Assembly (NCBI GenBank): GCA_013399305.1
Contig: VXAI01000244.1
Coordinates: 1,099,133 to 1,163,132, forward strand
Reading direction: 5' to 3'
Length of the DNA stretch: 64,000 nucleotides
Source: Rostratula benghalensis
Lineage: Eukaryota > Chordata > Aves > Charadriiformes > Rostratulidae
Shown: positions 39,009-52,764 of the stretch, in pieces
Numbering within the stretch: position 1 is the stretch's first letter
Layout: every line of letters starts with the position of its first letter
The notes under the pieces: generated by a model
Told to the model about the DNA's origin: nothing
What the model saw: only the letters and a program-made list of their open reading frames with translations
Databases searched by the model: none
Made by a program: the position numbers and the translations under genes

Positions 39009-41967
39009 TTCACTCTAGTAAATGCAATTCAGCAAATTCACGTATCTGGAATAACTATTACATCATAATACCTATTCTGTAGTTTTACAGGGTTAGTTCT
39101 AACCCTTCATTCCCTACTTGAAACTTAGTCTCTCTGAAGGTTTGGTATTTTTAACTGCATTCAAGTGATAGATACCAAGCTTTTGCTGTTGAAATGGGAG
39201 CTGTAAGGTGTTTGGGATGCGAGATGGCCTGTGATGTTGTGTAATGATGTACTTTGTTCTTAGACTCTACTGTGTACTCAGAATGTGTGCCAATGAGAGT
39301 AGTGTCAGTGTCTGCTTACAGAAATAGATGGATAGACATAACGACATTAGACATTGCTCTAAGTAGTTTCCTGACTGCTCATCATAACAGTACATTGTCT
39401 CTTTTAAGCACCTACAAGCAACCATAAACATGTCTTCCATTCTGCACTTCTTTCAATATATTTTGGTAGCAGAGAGGGGGAGATGGAAAATCATCTGTGC
39501 AGTAGCCACGGAAGTTGATCTACCACTGAGCAGGCACATGGCCAACGGGATGCCTGGGCATATATGCAGACAGCCGAAAGGACAGATGTATCAAATCAGA
39601 TTTATGAGGTCAGTTTTCCCAGCCAATAAAGTCCAGATTGCTGTCTGCCCTGTTATAACCTTCCTGTGTTTAAATGGATGTGAAACAGATAATCCAGCCT
39701 TTGGCGGGAGCAACTCTGATAAAACACAAACATTATTTCTGCAGCCACATAAGATTATTTTTCCAATTCAGCAGAAAGATTGACTTGAAGATTGTCAAAG
39801 AGGTCACAGTATTTTTATACCGGTTGTGTGTGAATAAAAATTTTCTCAGTCCAGGGAAGGGACAGAGTATGTTTATTTAGTAGAATATAGCAGAAAGGAA
39901 ACTTACATCCTACTGTAATGCAGCAATGGCAGATATGTCCTGAACAAGCACGTGTAAATGGTATCCACTTTTCAAACACTGTAAATTAACCCAGAGCTAT
40001 TGTGAACTTTTTGAGCAATATAGGTGAAATGCTAATTCAGTTTTGTGAGCAAAGTATATTTGAAATGTAAATGAAATAACCATATGTAATCGGTGCTGCT
40101 GCTGTACTCTGAGATGGAACTGATATTTTGAGTTTTGTATGTTTAGAAATCTAGAATGGATTGGTACAGCACTGAGTTCAAATGCCTGTGGCACAAAGAA
40201 TGGTCCTGAGCCCTAGAACTGTCTGATGTTTCCTTAAGGTTCCCCCTGCGTCACCCTGTGGCAAAGACAGCAGAACTCGGGACTGTGCAATATGTGATTC
40301 CTCACAGCTGTGCTGCTGAAACATTACGGGAAAATTGGGTGGCATGGGTTTAGCCACAGCACATAATGCTAGGCCAGGAAACAGCAGTTTCTTGGAAAAA
40401 TGGCATGTGCATGCAAATCCATACAGACTGCCTCTTGAAACTGCTCAAGAGATTGTTCTAAGAATGGGATGGTATTTTGAGAACTTTTCATCCTAACATT
40501 TATAATGATAACTGAGCATGTTATTTTCCTGTACCTGTCCCATTATGATGGTGCTGTGTCGGTTATCTCCGGTATAGCCATCTGAAGCATAAAGTGCATT
40601 TTTTCCTTTAATTTTGGTAAAACAAAGCAATTTTCTATTCCATAAAATTATTTTTATCAGCGAATAAGCCTGAATTCTTCCATTGTTGTTTGAATCTTTA
40701 TTTACTTATCCTATGGGAAAAAATGCAAATTAAAATGTGAACGTTACATGCAAGACACTTCAAGATGATACTGAAATTGAATAGTAAAAATAGCTTTCTG
40801 ATGGGAATATTTTAAATAACATTGAACGTAAAGACTCATTGGCAGTGTCAATTGCCAGCTGCAAAAACATACAGTATTAGGATGGGAAACATACTAGGAA
40901 GGAGTAGGCACTTGGGAAGGACACATTAGTAAAAATGCTATTTTTATTTCAAGGTCTTTACAGTCAAAGTTCATCTTCCAGTGTTTTCTAAAGATTAGAA
41001 TTTCGGTGACATTGAAACTTCTGGACCAAACACATTCCTGGAATCATATTGTCCTCACTAGAATCAAATGAGAAGAAACTAATGCATTATATTAAAACTT
41101 ATTCTTCTTGTGGACTTCACAAGCTACCTTTTTTTTTTTTTGTCAGATTTTTTGTTTTGCATTGTAGAACTCCAAAAGGAAGTGATAATTAGTGCCCCTA
41201 GAAAGTGGTGGTTTATGTTGCCACATGGAAGCTATTACAGAAAAGACACAGCAAAGGCAGATAATTCAGATTTTAAGTTCTACAAAGCTGACACTAAAGT
41301 GAAACGTTCACTATGGCGCCATCACAATCAAAATGCATCACTTGGCAAAAATGGACTTTGCCCATTTCTGTTGTAGCTCATAAAATGTGAAGAATGAATT
41401 TCATTGACATTACAAAGACTTTCACAGGCAACTTGTCTCATCCTTCTTTTATTATGCTGGACCTTGTGTCAGATCTGTGACAGATTCCTTACCTAAACTA
41501 GCGCTTTCCTTCACCTGCTGCAAAGAGGGCTTCCAACACCTTTCTTTTTGAGAGCAATCAGGTTTGACTTTCTCCATTTTCTCTGAGAAGAGGCATCTGT
41601 AGTATCTTCTGAGAGCTTTCTAGCACTTAGAGTTCTTTTGTACTGAGATAGAGATGTGCTAAGCTAAAACATTTGTCTAACTTTTCAAACAGCTTTAGAT
41701 TAAAATATGTTCGGGTTAGAAATTAGAACTTGGCATGTATTTCTCAGGCTGTACTCTGCAGCAGGCACTTTTAGAAGAACATATTCTTTCAAGATGCCAT
41801 CTCCAAGTAAATTAGTAGAATAGGAAGCTTTTTTATGCAAGACATGGTTCTCGGTAGTTTTCCCTCACAATATATAATACCTTGTAAGTGGTTGCATTTT
41901 ATTACCTCACTGTTGTCATTTCAGAAAAGCTTCCACAAATTGCTCCAAAAGGGAGGCACTATATACT
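39009..41967. other. Intergenic DNA, no gene seen
   Basis: Unique sequence between the CR1 copy and the solo LTR. A 117-codon frame at 39430 and an 88-codon frame at 41110 are unremarkable chance-length frames. Confidence 0.6.
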
Positions 41968-42300
41968 TGTCCTGGTTTGAGGCAAACATAACCAATTTTC
42001 TGTTCAGTAATTTTATGGTTTTTAGCTGGGCCTCTCCTAACTAACTAAACTGTGAAATTAACAGCATATTGTTAGAAAACTGTTCACTTTCACAGTGATA
42101 AGACCTGATTTATACCAAGGAACAGTATACAGAGAGGCCCTTGCTATAACAACCAAGGTCAGGTAATTTCGTTATTTGCCCTGTTGGAGGGTTGGAAGCA
42201 GAAAAGCATCGAGGGGTCACACCTGTGGAGAGGAGCGGACAGGACAGGTGACCCAAAATTGACCAGCTGGGGTATTCCATCCCATCCGCATCATGCTCAG

Positions 42301-42307
42301 TATAAAA
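42301..42307 (+). promoter_or_regulatory. TATA box of the solo LTR
   Basis: TATAAAA inside the LTR, at the usual U3/R position. It could act as a stray promoter for rightward transcription, but nothing here shows that it does. Confidence 0.55.
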
Positions 42308-42537
42308 GCTGAGGGATCAAAGGATCAACTTTTCTTCCTTCGATGGCTGACCTCTGAGGAGGACCTTGTCTGTTCATGTGCCTTTGATCCTGATCCATGT
42401 GTTCCTGGCTGCAGATCTGGAATCCTGCTCCTATCCATCACCAAGTCCAGTCTGGGACTTTTCCTGATGCCTGCTGGCAATCTGACTGTCATCCTAGGAG
42501 CTTGATATGGTTTTGTATACACTGTACCTATTTAGGG

Positions 42538-42638
42538 TGTTTTTTTTGTTTTTTGTTTTGTTTTTGTGTGTGTGGGGGGGGTTTTTTTTGTTTGTTTTTG
42601 TTTGGGTTTTTTGTTTGTTTGTTTGTTTGTTTTTTTAA
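42538..42638. repeat. T/G-rich low-complexity run in the LTR
   Basis: Runs of T separated by G, including GTGTGTGTGGGGGGG and a (GTTT)n stretch at about 42612-42631. It is probably an expanded simple repeat within the LTR. Confidence 0.85.
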
Positions 42639-42779
42639 TTTTAGTATCAATACTTCATTGAAGTAGTCTAGGGTTTTTTTCTAAACTCATAGATCTAATC
42701 TCTTCCTCTTCTTTCTTTGTGGGGGGAGGAAGGGCCATCTGTCAGTCTCATTTTGGTAAATTTGCCTGAAACCACATCA

Positions 42780-45700
42780 TTACTCCTGCTCATTTCCTCA
42801 CTTCTGAGGTTTTTAAGGACACGTCTAAATTTAGCATTGAGTGTATTTCAGTGAGGATGTTGAAAATTGAATTAGTACCTTCACATCAGATCCCAGCTTA
42901 CAAAAAAAGGAAGCTGATACTCCTTACTTAAATTTTATCTTGACCCTAGGCCTCAACTTCTGTTGCCTTGACCCGAGTTTGCCTGTCCCAGGCAACTGCA
43001 GATCCTATATGAAATGATTGTGTTCAGCACCATATTGTGTGTTTGATATCTTTTTTGGAGCTACTGCTGGTTACTTTTTGCCACTATGTAGGAGGTTTTG
43101 CTCTGATATCTCTATTATTGTGGCATTTCTGTCAAAGTCATAGAAGTCTGCCAGTCTCCATCATTTGAGAGCACTGAATCTTGTCAGCACTTTGTTGGAG
43201 GATCTCCATGGAGCAGTATTGCCTGTGCACTGGGGTTCAGCTTCCTTGGTAGGTCTGGCCTTTTTCCTTTTCAGTCCTTTCATACAGTAAGATGACTATG
43301 ATTTTGGATGTGAGTGATCATGTACCTCATTTTCAGGCTGTCCCTTGGAATATTTTTGCAACATGCTGCCATAAATGCAAGAGAAAACGGAGAAGCTCCA
43401 CAGTCTCCACAGTTCCTCTTCTCTTTCCTCTCCTGTTCTTTCTTCCCCTTGCCCTTTCTTTCTGCCAATGCAAGTGTTTTTCTCTGAGGAGACACCATTA
43501 GTTTCTACCTACCGACAAAGCAGAATTCAGAGACTTGGTACTATCTGTGGATTTATGAATCATCTGTAAAACTAGTTATCTTCAGTAAATATTATTCTCT
43601 CTGCCTATGTACAGGAAATTTAGTATTCTATGTTCTAGCTAGTGATAAAAGCAATCTACTGCTAAAGCCTGTTTTTTTCTTCTTTTTTCAGTTTTAGGGG
43701 ACTTTGAAGTAAAATTTCACTTGTCCTTAGCGTGATGTCTCCATGAACTTAACTTATTCTGGTGACAGGTAAATTGTAACAGCACAGCTATAAACTTTTG
43801 ATGTTACTATATAAACTATAACTGCATACAGTAGTACATCTGTCTTGTGAAGTGTTTAATTATGTAAGTTCTGTAAATAACCTAACTGTATAAATTAAAA
43901 CCGTGACAAATTTTGGTTGAGTGAACACTCCCTAGTTATATTTCTTTTTGGCATTTGCAGTGTGCTGAGGTTGTTCTTCGATAGAAGGCTTTAGCACTGA
44001 AGACAGAGCTGCCGGGCAGGGAATGGCTGCTTGTTTGGAAGTTACAGCTGAACAACTGATGTGCAAAATCCCCTTTATGCTAAAGCCTAGTAATGGAAAA
44101 TGTGCCTAAATAGAACCAAATAAAAACATTGTAAAAATTTGTAGTCTGAAATGATATCAAAATCATAATGATACATTTCAGAAACCACATTTCAATACTA
44201 AAATCACTAGGCTGTCGTGGTCTGTGAGAGTAGGGTCCTTACAGGCTGAAATGATTCATTTAGAAGGTAGGCTACAAGATGTGATGAAATAATCAATTTC
44301 CAGGAAGTCCTGCAGGCGTCTTGAACTCAGGCTCATCAGCATTCATAAGTGATGGGGAATGGGAAAATAACAAGGAGCCTCTTCTTTCATGGTAGGCTCG
44401 AGTCTTCAGTCTCCCTGAGGAGTTACAGAAGGATGTTGTTAAATTAGGTGTCAAATGAAAGAAGAAGTAAAGGTCAGGGTAGGTAATGTGAAGTTCTGTG
44501 CCAGGATTAAAAAAAACCCCACAAACCACAACCCAAACACAAAGCCCCACAAACAAACAAACAAACACCTCAGAAACACGATTTTACATTTATAGTAGCT
44601 GGCTCAGAGCTGACAATTAAAAATCAGGAAAATTACATCTAGTAGTCATTGGAGGTATTTGGTTTTAATTACTCTGTAATTCTGAAAAAAAACCCAAGGT
44701 GACTTACAATATAAATTCTGTCAAAAATATTTCCCTGCGCACATGTGCAGTTCTGGTTCCACTGCTTCAGAACAAAGAGTAGAACTGGATAAGGTTTAAA
44801 GAAGAGTGAGGAGGACAATGAAGAGTATGCAATTACTCTTCTTGCAGATGCAGCCTAGTTAAGTTAACACTGTAGTCTGGACAGGAGTAAAATGATGGGG
44901 GAAAAGGCAGACATCTGATAGAAGTCTGCTAAGTCATGAGAGACAGTGCAAAGGTAATGCTAGTGTGCTTTCTCCAACATGAGAAGTAGGGGGCAACAAA
45001 ATCCACTATCAGAGTAAAGAGAAGAGACTTCTTCCTGTTGCTCTAGAGTGTTACAAGCGTGGAAATTTATATGGGTTCAGGAGGAAATGAACACTTTCCT
45101 GGAACGGAAATCCGAGGAGGACCAATGCTGTCTTCTGATTTAAGAAACACGTAAAATGCAAGTTTCTGGAGGATGAGAGAATATTCTGGAGCCCTTTTGT
45201 ATATGTATGTTGTACATGCTTCCATGGTTACCCTTTAGACAGTATTGGAGGAAGCAAGATATTTAGCTAAGATGTTTGGTCTGATTTATTAGTTTTGTGA
45301 AGGCACTTTGTGTTAGAGGGAGGTTAAATTTGTAGCGTTTACTTGCAACAGTGTAATGTGGAATTTATTGAAAAGAGAAGTCCAATTATGAATTTTGCAG
45401 TTTTTACATTGAACAAGACAACTGAAAGTGGACATTTTCTTCCATTCAAGTATTTTGCCTTTCACCTCCACAGAGGGTTGAGTGGAGGAGGGAAACTGCT
45501 TTCGTGTTGCTTATTTACATGCAACTTTTATACTATTCAGTTCTGGACAAATACTATGCCAGCACTTAAAGCTGCGAGCAGAGAATAGCTGGCTTATAAC
45601 GGTCAGCACAAAAAAAGAGTAAAAAGGTACAGAAAAATAGTGGATACTTACTGCAGTACAAGGATGTCTAAGAGTGAGAGAGTGATTTTTTACATCCTGT

Positions 45701-45837
45701 TACACTTCTGGGTGATTATGTGTATGTACATATATATGTAACATATAACATGCATATTACATTATATAATATATAATTTTATTTAGATATTTCTGGGCGA
45801 TGCTGTTAGTAATATGATGCAGTTTTAGTCCTGCATG
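42780..45837. other. Intergenic DNA, no gene seen
   Basis: Unique sequence with a pyrimidine-rich patch at about 43413-43465, an (ACAA)n run at 44549-44567 and TA-rich sequence at 45723-45780. No exon or RNA gene is supportable. Confidence 0.6.
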
Positions 45838-45898
45838 GAGCAGGGAGTTGGACTCAATGATCGTTACGGGTCCCTTACAATTTGAGATGTTCTATGAT
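45838..45898 (+). mobile_element. CR1 3' tail fragment
   Basis: GGAGTTGGACTCAATGATCGTTACGGGTCCC then TACAATTTGAGATGTTCTATGATT matches the CR1 end (GGACTAGATGATC...GGTCCCTTCCAACCC...ATTCTATGATT). About 60 bp remain. Confidence 0.85.
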
Positions 45899-48800
45899 TA
45901 TTTAAAGGAAAATACTGTGACATGTATGTAGTCCCAGCCTGGATCAGGACTGTTCTACGGCTTGTGCTGTGCTCTCATCAGATATTTTGAGACCAGGTTT
46001 TTCCTCCTTGGGGTGAGCACCCCCAGAGCAGTCAGTGCAGACTGTGTCTTTTGTCCCCTGTCTTCACACTTTCATGCAGGAAAGTTTATTATAATTTCAG
46101 ACCTCTCTGCACATAATAGAGCTGTCCCAGTAGCCAGTGGAACAGTGGCTTGTTGAGGCCTCTCCCAGCATAAGCACTGGGTGGGTCGAGCACCACCAGT
46201 GGCAGCAGTTTTAAAGCAAACAGAGGAGATTCTCATGGTGCAGGGGCTGCTGAAAGAACATTATCGTACCTGTGTTTCTGGGGTAGCAGTTTCCAAACCT
46301 TGTGTGAATTTTGTGCAGAGTATATTTTATCCATTCAAAACAGACTTGAAGCTCCATGCTGGCAGCCACTTCCCCTCTTGCTGATGCTCACCATCAGTGG
46401 CTCAGTGGGTAATGCAAAATCTCTCTAAACCTCACTTCCTCTCCCTGCAGAACTTGTGATAGAAATTAGAAGCAGTTGCAAAAATTGGATAGACAAACCG
46501 TTTCATAGGTTTCACTAAAAAACGCTAATCATAACAACTAGTGAATTGAACTAAAAAGACATAGGTGTACTGCAGTTGGTTATCTTTAATATATAATTTT
46601 TAGTTTACTGGGAAATTATCTACATTTACCAAATTTGCCTTGATCTGTGGTGACTTAAACTAACCAGGGTCTTTTTTTCCAAGAAAAGATAGGGTTATCA
46701 TTTGCCTTCAGAAAGCCTTACACAAACAGCCATAAGTCCAAAAACTTTTTGAGAAAATATACTGTTAATGAAATGCCACACACATTTGTATGAGTGGTGG
46801 GGATGAGAGGAGCTGAACTCATGTTAAGTGCTCGTGTTACTCAGTTTAAACATGTTTACACATACTATTGCAGCTCACCTGAACGCTGAGGTGTGAAGGC
46901 TGGGCCTCTGCTGACTGGTGGTGGGAGACTCCCCATTTGTGTCTGTGGGAAACCCTTATTGAGTGACAGACATTTTTAAAACTCACTTTTTTCTTTCTGG
47001 TTTCTGTGTCTCATTGGACATTGGAGTGGCTTGGTGGAAGAAAGAGAGAGTGTCCCTGGAGAAGATTTCTAATTTTACTCCCTGGGTGAGCAGAAACTTC
47101 TAGAGAGCAGGCTGCAGGCTGGCACTGGTTGAGGAGGCTGGGAAAGGTCAGGGACCCCTGAGTCTTGGCTCTTTTTTCAGCAACTTTGCTGGTAAAGCCC
47201 CTTAGGCATTCTGGTCTCTCTGCTTAAGACAAGAGACAGATCATTTCCCCCTCTAGATTTATAAGACTGTTTGAGGTTAAGGCATCCTTAGTACCCATGA
47301 GGCAGACAGGATCTATGGAAATAGCTGGGAAAACTGTAAACATAGAAAGTGAATAAATGCTGCTGGTTTTGTAAAAACAAGATCAGCTTCAGCTGCTCTC
47401 ACCAAGATGCTTAGACAGAAGACATCGTGTTTGCTGGAGGCATAACCTTGAACGATCTATACTTGGAAATACAAGTCCAAAATACTCTGATTTTGCTATT
47501 TGGTTTTTTAAAATAATATGGCCCTTTTTGAGGCACACATAAATACAGTGATGCTTCTTCCCTGTCTCATATACAGTACCAGCAAACTAGCTGTCAAATT
47601 GCTTAAAGGAATGTTATATGTAGCAGTAAATTTATTGAATTGTTCCATCTTGTTTTTAAATAAAATTTAAAATGTTGTATGATGAGGGGGAATATCAGAT
47701 ATCTTCTAGGAAATCTGTGTGGTTTTGTGCCCCTCTCCCCCAATGCATACTCAGGCAGGGTGCCTGTGATAGAGGAAGGACCCAGGATCCCAGAAAGGCC
47801 CTATTTGAAATGCAAGTTAAAACATTCCAAGTTTAACTGAATATTCCAGTGTTTTTTATGGAAAGTGGAAACAGATGGAATAGACAAAGGGATAGTGATA
47901 ATGTGTCTAACCCTAACCAGAGGGGAAAAAAAAAAAGCATCTGTTCCCAAATTGATGTTTACCTTTTCATCTTGAAGGTGTTCATGCAGTTCAACATTTG
48001 CTTTAAAAAAACTAATGAGCTCATTTATATCTCTTGGCTTCTGGCCTGACAAGGAATTACATATGGGCGTCCTTGCAGAAGGGTCATTGTCATGCATGGT
48101 ATCAGTAATGACATTATAATACAGTTTCTTAGTCTGAAGCTAAATGTAAGTTAAAAGCAGGAAAAGGAAACACAAGTAACTGACTAGGAGTGAGTAAGAG
48201 TGAGTAAGTCTGGTTAATCAGAAAATATTATTATTTTTGTATAGGATTTTTTCACATTAGAGGGGAAATTTAGTGGTGCCTTTCTGGATAATTACAAGGA
48301 AAGGTGGCAGTAAGCACACTTTTGTGCAAGTCTCTGCTGACATTGAAATTTGTTTAAAAAGCTCACACAGATGTCAAGAACAGTAATACCAAAAAAGGCC
48401 TGTAATCAAGTATCATTAAATGAATTACAGTAACACATAAATAGTGTACCTGAATGAAAAAAATTCCTAGTTTTTCTTGCTGAAGGAAATATTTTTGGCA
48501 TATATAAGGTATGTAGCATAAATAAATCTGTTTGAAAAAATACATATATAACTACTGTATTACACGAAATTATATTTATTAGCCCATCATGTTGAATTGC
48601 ATTATTCCTGAACTCGGGTTTTGATGCAGAGCATTTCTTTTTCTTTCACTGCTTGCTTATACAATTCATCCTTGTAAGGCTTTTTCACATCTAGAATTTT
48701 GCTTGGGAATAGTTCACTTCCTTTGTACCATGTGAGTACTGGCACACCAATCAGACAGATGGATTTTATCTGTTCTCAAGTGCAAAAAAAAAATAGTTTT

Positions 48801-51581
48801 AAGAATTCTACATCTAAACCAGTTCACTGTGCAATGTAATTATTTTATATTTGTATTGATATATTAATTACTGAAATCAAACTTTTAAATTAACCAAAGC
48901 CAAGACTTCCATCCCTCTTTTGCTGTCTATTTTCATTCTTTTCTTAACTGTGTCATATCATACATCCTGTTACCGCTCAGCATTTGCATGTATTTGGACT
49001 TCATCTGACCAGAAGTTGGTTGATTTGACAGATTCTGTATTTTTGACATCAAGATATGTTGCTATGGAAAAAGTTACGAGTTCTAATTAAAAATGCAGAG
49101 GTCACAAGTTTCCCAGAACCAGTAGGGCATAGATCCTCAGAGAAAAGAACCACAACATAAAACATCCAGAGACGTGTCAATCTGCAGCTTTCCAGACCTG
49201 AAAGGAAAACTACAAGCATTAAGAAAAAAATACAAGGCTATAATTTTGATCAAGCTCCCGTGCGTTCATTCTGATGATGTGTGTCTTCCCTTCCTACTGG
49301 CTGTCTTTCGACTCCTTTTGCTCTGAACTCCAAGAAACGTCAGTACAAGTGCAGGCTTGTACAAGGTCCTCACTTGCGGCAGGATGTGCCCACACAGTAT
49401 CTTTATGAGAGCACAGGATTTACGAGCAGCTCAGCCGTAACAAACCTCTGCTCGGTACCACACTGATGGGAACACACCTGTTCTGTGCTGTGTTGGAGAT
49501 TTCTGCAGTAGTGTGTTACATGACATAGTCAAGATGTAAGTTTTTTTGCTCAAAATACAGCTACCTTCTAATCTTTGTACAGTGTTGGAGCTCTCCGTGC
49601 TTCCACTGCAGTCATTCTTGTTTTTTAAAAGTGACAGATACTCTGTAATTGTCTTCTAAGTTTGTCCTCTCAGCCCTCCAGTAGTAGGGCAAAGCAGTTT
49701 GTCTCTGCAATTCAAAAGCAGCTATGTGCTGCTACTACAGCAGACTGCCAAGCTGTCTCCAGTTTCCTCTCAGGATAGCTGCTAAGTATATCTCTCTCTT
49801 ACGGAGATGGGAAACTTGCAGTCTGATGGGCCCTGCTCACCCAATTACTCTTCTAGAGTGAAAGAAAAAGTAAATGTCATTTCACTGGTGACTGATCTTG
49901 CTGAAGTAGAAAAAATGTCTGTGAGCACAGCGCTTTGCTCTCCAGCAGGAAGCTGCCGTTTAACAGCAGGTCTTGTAATGTACACGTGCAGTCTCTTGTC
50001 ATCAGCCAGGACCCAGCCTGAGGTTCATACTGCCCGTAGAGAATCATTCTCGTGATTGAAGGACAATGTATGAAATATTTCCTTGTAGGTAAGCAGACAA
50101 CTGTTTTTGTGTATGCTTTGATAAACTATGTGTGAACTTCTGCTTAAGGTTTCGGTTATCTGCTAAAGATCTTACAAAAGGTATATCACGAGACTTGTGA
50201 ATCAGATTTACCATTCCAATATAATGGATTTATGCATAATGGATTATTTCCCCCCCTCTCCCCCCCAGTTCCTACAAGAATTCTATACTTGTTTTATTGC
50301 TAGTATTCTGTGTAGCTCACTGTCTTGACTGTGGCCTCAGGCCACATCCCTTAAACTGAGGAGAAAGAGGGTTAAGTGGAATACCAAAATGTGAATCTGA
50401 CTTTGTTGTTAGCACAGTCCGTTTTTCATAACTACAGAAAATGGCATTGGGATTAGGTATTTCAAAGCCTACACGCCAAATTTTGGTCTGATAGAAAATG
50501 CCGTAATTGAGAAATCAACGATAGATGTCTGCCCTCTGCCTGCCCCTTCCCCCACGCCCTTTTTTTTTAGGTGTTAAAGTATCATATCCATATAGGATGA
50601 GGGCTAGATATCTTTACGACGGCTTGCAAATACCGATCTATAGGTTTATGAATGTAGAAAATGCCATTGTTTTGTATTTAATGAGTCTTGTTATATGGAG
50701 TCTGTGAACTGAGCTAATTACCATGAAAAGTTCTAGGCAGCTGACTTGAAACTGTTTTATCAGCTATTCCCTTTTACCGTTCTCTGGATCAGTGTCCACA
50801 ATTAACGTCTTTCTGTCAAACTGAAGCAACATCAGGTCTTAACTTCCCTGCTTTAATTCTGAACCACAGTAGATGAGAATTCAGATGGCAGTTAAGAGGG
50901 CAGCCATGCTTCTGTGAAGGTACACACTTCACACTTTACCCATTTTTACATGAATAATTTTCTGTATGCTTTTTAACAAGCATACAAATTATGCTCATCA
51001 TTGAAAAATACTTCCTCTCATTTGTGTGTGTGTGTGTGCAGATAGTACAGATCTGTTTTCTGTCATAAAGCAAAAAACACCAGCCTACTACGGTCAGTTT
51101 AAGTAAGCGTGGTATTTCCATTTTCCCATGTTAATTGTGGAGGTATTTTTATTGGTATCTGTCTTTCCTGTGGATTTATTTTTTAAAAAAAACAGGCAAG
51201 ATACTCTGAAAGAGCAGTATCTTGAAGCGAGGCTGTGGAGATCTTTTTTTGAGGTGAGTCTCCTGAAAAATTTCTGAGCCCTGAAGATTTCTAAATGGCA
51301 GGAAGAGGGAGTAAAACTGTTGCAAAGAACTTGGAGTAACAGCATAGGCCACGTAAACTGATTTTGTCCTAAAAGTTCTGATTCAGAGTGTTGCTAAGTG
51401 CAAACAGAAATATTTTTCTGTTAGTTGCCAAACAAGCGGAAGACTTTCTGAGTCTCTTTTCACCATTTTGCACTCTAAAAAGGGGGGAGAGGTAGGGAGT
51501 TCTGTGCAACCTATCAGGGGTTGGTTCCATTGCCAGGCTTGTTTTAACCACATTTGTGTTTCTCCAGAGTGAGTGTAAAAC

Positions 51582-51683
51582 CAGCATCAAAACAGCAGTC
51601 TCATAATCTGAACCCATTTTATTCAAGTACAGGGCAAAAGAACAATGTGAGGTGTTAAGCAAGGCATTCTGTCTTCTAAAACA
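51582..51683. repeat. Local direct repeat, copy 1
   Basis: 102 bp beginning CAGCATCAAAACAGCAGTCTC and ending GGCATTCTGTCTTCTAAAACA. It matches 52678-52764 except for two substitutions and a 15-nt stretch (ATTTTATTCAAGTAC) present only in this copy. Confidence 0.92.
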
Positions 51684-52677
51684 GACTAGGATATATACTG
51701 GAAATTAAAAGAAATTGTATAGTCACTTAGTAATAATTCCATGTGAAGATTTTCACAGCAAAGTTGTGCCAACGATATCTTCTCGTGTACTGATTATTTT
51801 GGTTAATGAAGACAGATATGTGAAAATGTTCTTATGTGATTACAGGATGAAAAAATCTGTGAAGTCACTAAAAGAACCATCCATTTCAGAACAAACCATA
51901 TAAGGTGCACAGAATTCTACTACGCTGACACAGACAAGGCAGTCAGTAGACCAACACTTAAAGAAAAAGTCCTCTTAGAACAGAGAAGTAGCAGGCCTTC
52001 CCCTTGCGCTTCCCTAGCCAGGCTTTCAACACGGATCCTGTCCCTGGTTCTTCTATGAGTATTTTTACACCTGTTATGTGTCTGTATGTTCTGTTAGCAG
52101 GTTTTTTAAGGCCCCAAGGCTGAGGAATACAATGCTGGTATTTTCACTTATCTATATGAATGAGATAATATTTAAGGCACATGCTGCAAAAACATTACCA
52201 GTAAGTACTGAATGGTTCTAGTTGCTCCTTATGGCTGCTTCTGGAAGGAGCAGTGGTACCTGGAGTTGACTGGCTTTGCTCTTGAAAAAGGAGCTGGAAA
52301 ACTCATTTAAGGTGTGTTCAGGATAGAAGGTCACTGTGATTGGCAGATTTGCATCTAGTCAGCCCTCAGATGTGCATTAAATTCCAGATAGGGGCCTTGA
52401 AAGGTATTGATGGCAAGGGCAAGCTTATGTAGTATCAAAGCTTCTCAGATTTTATTTTTGACCATACTAATAACCGGAATACTTGGGTTTAAACCATGGC
52501 CAGTAGATCTCATTCTCCCCTGGAGAGGAAGGACTCTGGAATTTGGGTTTTGTTAAAGTGTTTTCTTAAAACAGTGCTGCTGTTATCCCAGAACCATGCT
52601 GGTGTTGGCTTAGAAAACTAGCTTTGTGGGATGCAGTTGGCCTTCCTGCTGGAAAGTATGTCCAGAAGGCTAAATTA

Positions 52678-52764
52678 CAGCATCAAAACAGCAGTCTCAT
52701 GATCTGAACCCAGGGCAAAAGAACAATGTGAGGTGTTAAGCGAGGCATTCTGTCTTCTAAAACA
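52678..52764. repeat. Local direct repeat, copy 2
   Basis: 87 bp, the shorter partner of the repeat that starts 1096 bp to the left and in the same orientation. 85 of 87 aligned bases agree. The sequences outside the repeat do not match. Confidence 0.92.

Larger units (their letters stand above)
41968..42779 (+). mobile_element. Solo LTR of an avian endogenous retrovirus
   Basis: The element starts TGTCCTGGTTTGAGGC and ends GCCTGAAACCACATCA, so the ends are the expected TG...CA with an imperfect terminal inverted repeat. It carries the block GACCAGCTGGGGTATTCCATCCCAT and CATGCTCAGTATAAAAGC seen in many bird ERV LTRs, with the TATA box at 42301-42307. The last third holds a long T/G-rich run. 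The flanks read ATACT before and TTACT after, a 4/5 match for a 5-bp target-site duplication. No gag, pol or env sequence lies next to it, so it is a solo LTR left by recombination, about 812 bp. The family name (ERVL- or ERVK-type) is not certain. Confidence 0.85.

Noticed and set aside
47907..47919. Telomere-like CTAACCCTAACC
   Set aside because: Fewer than two full units; no array.
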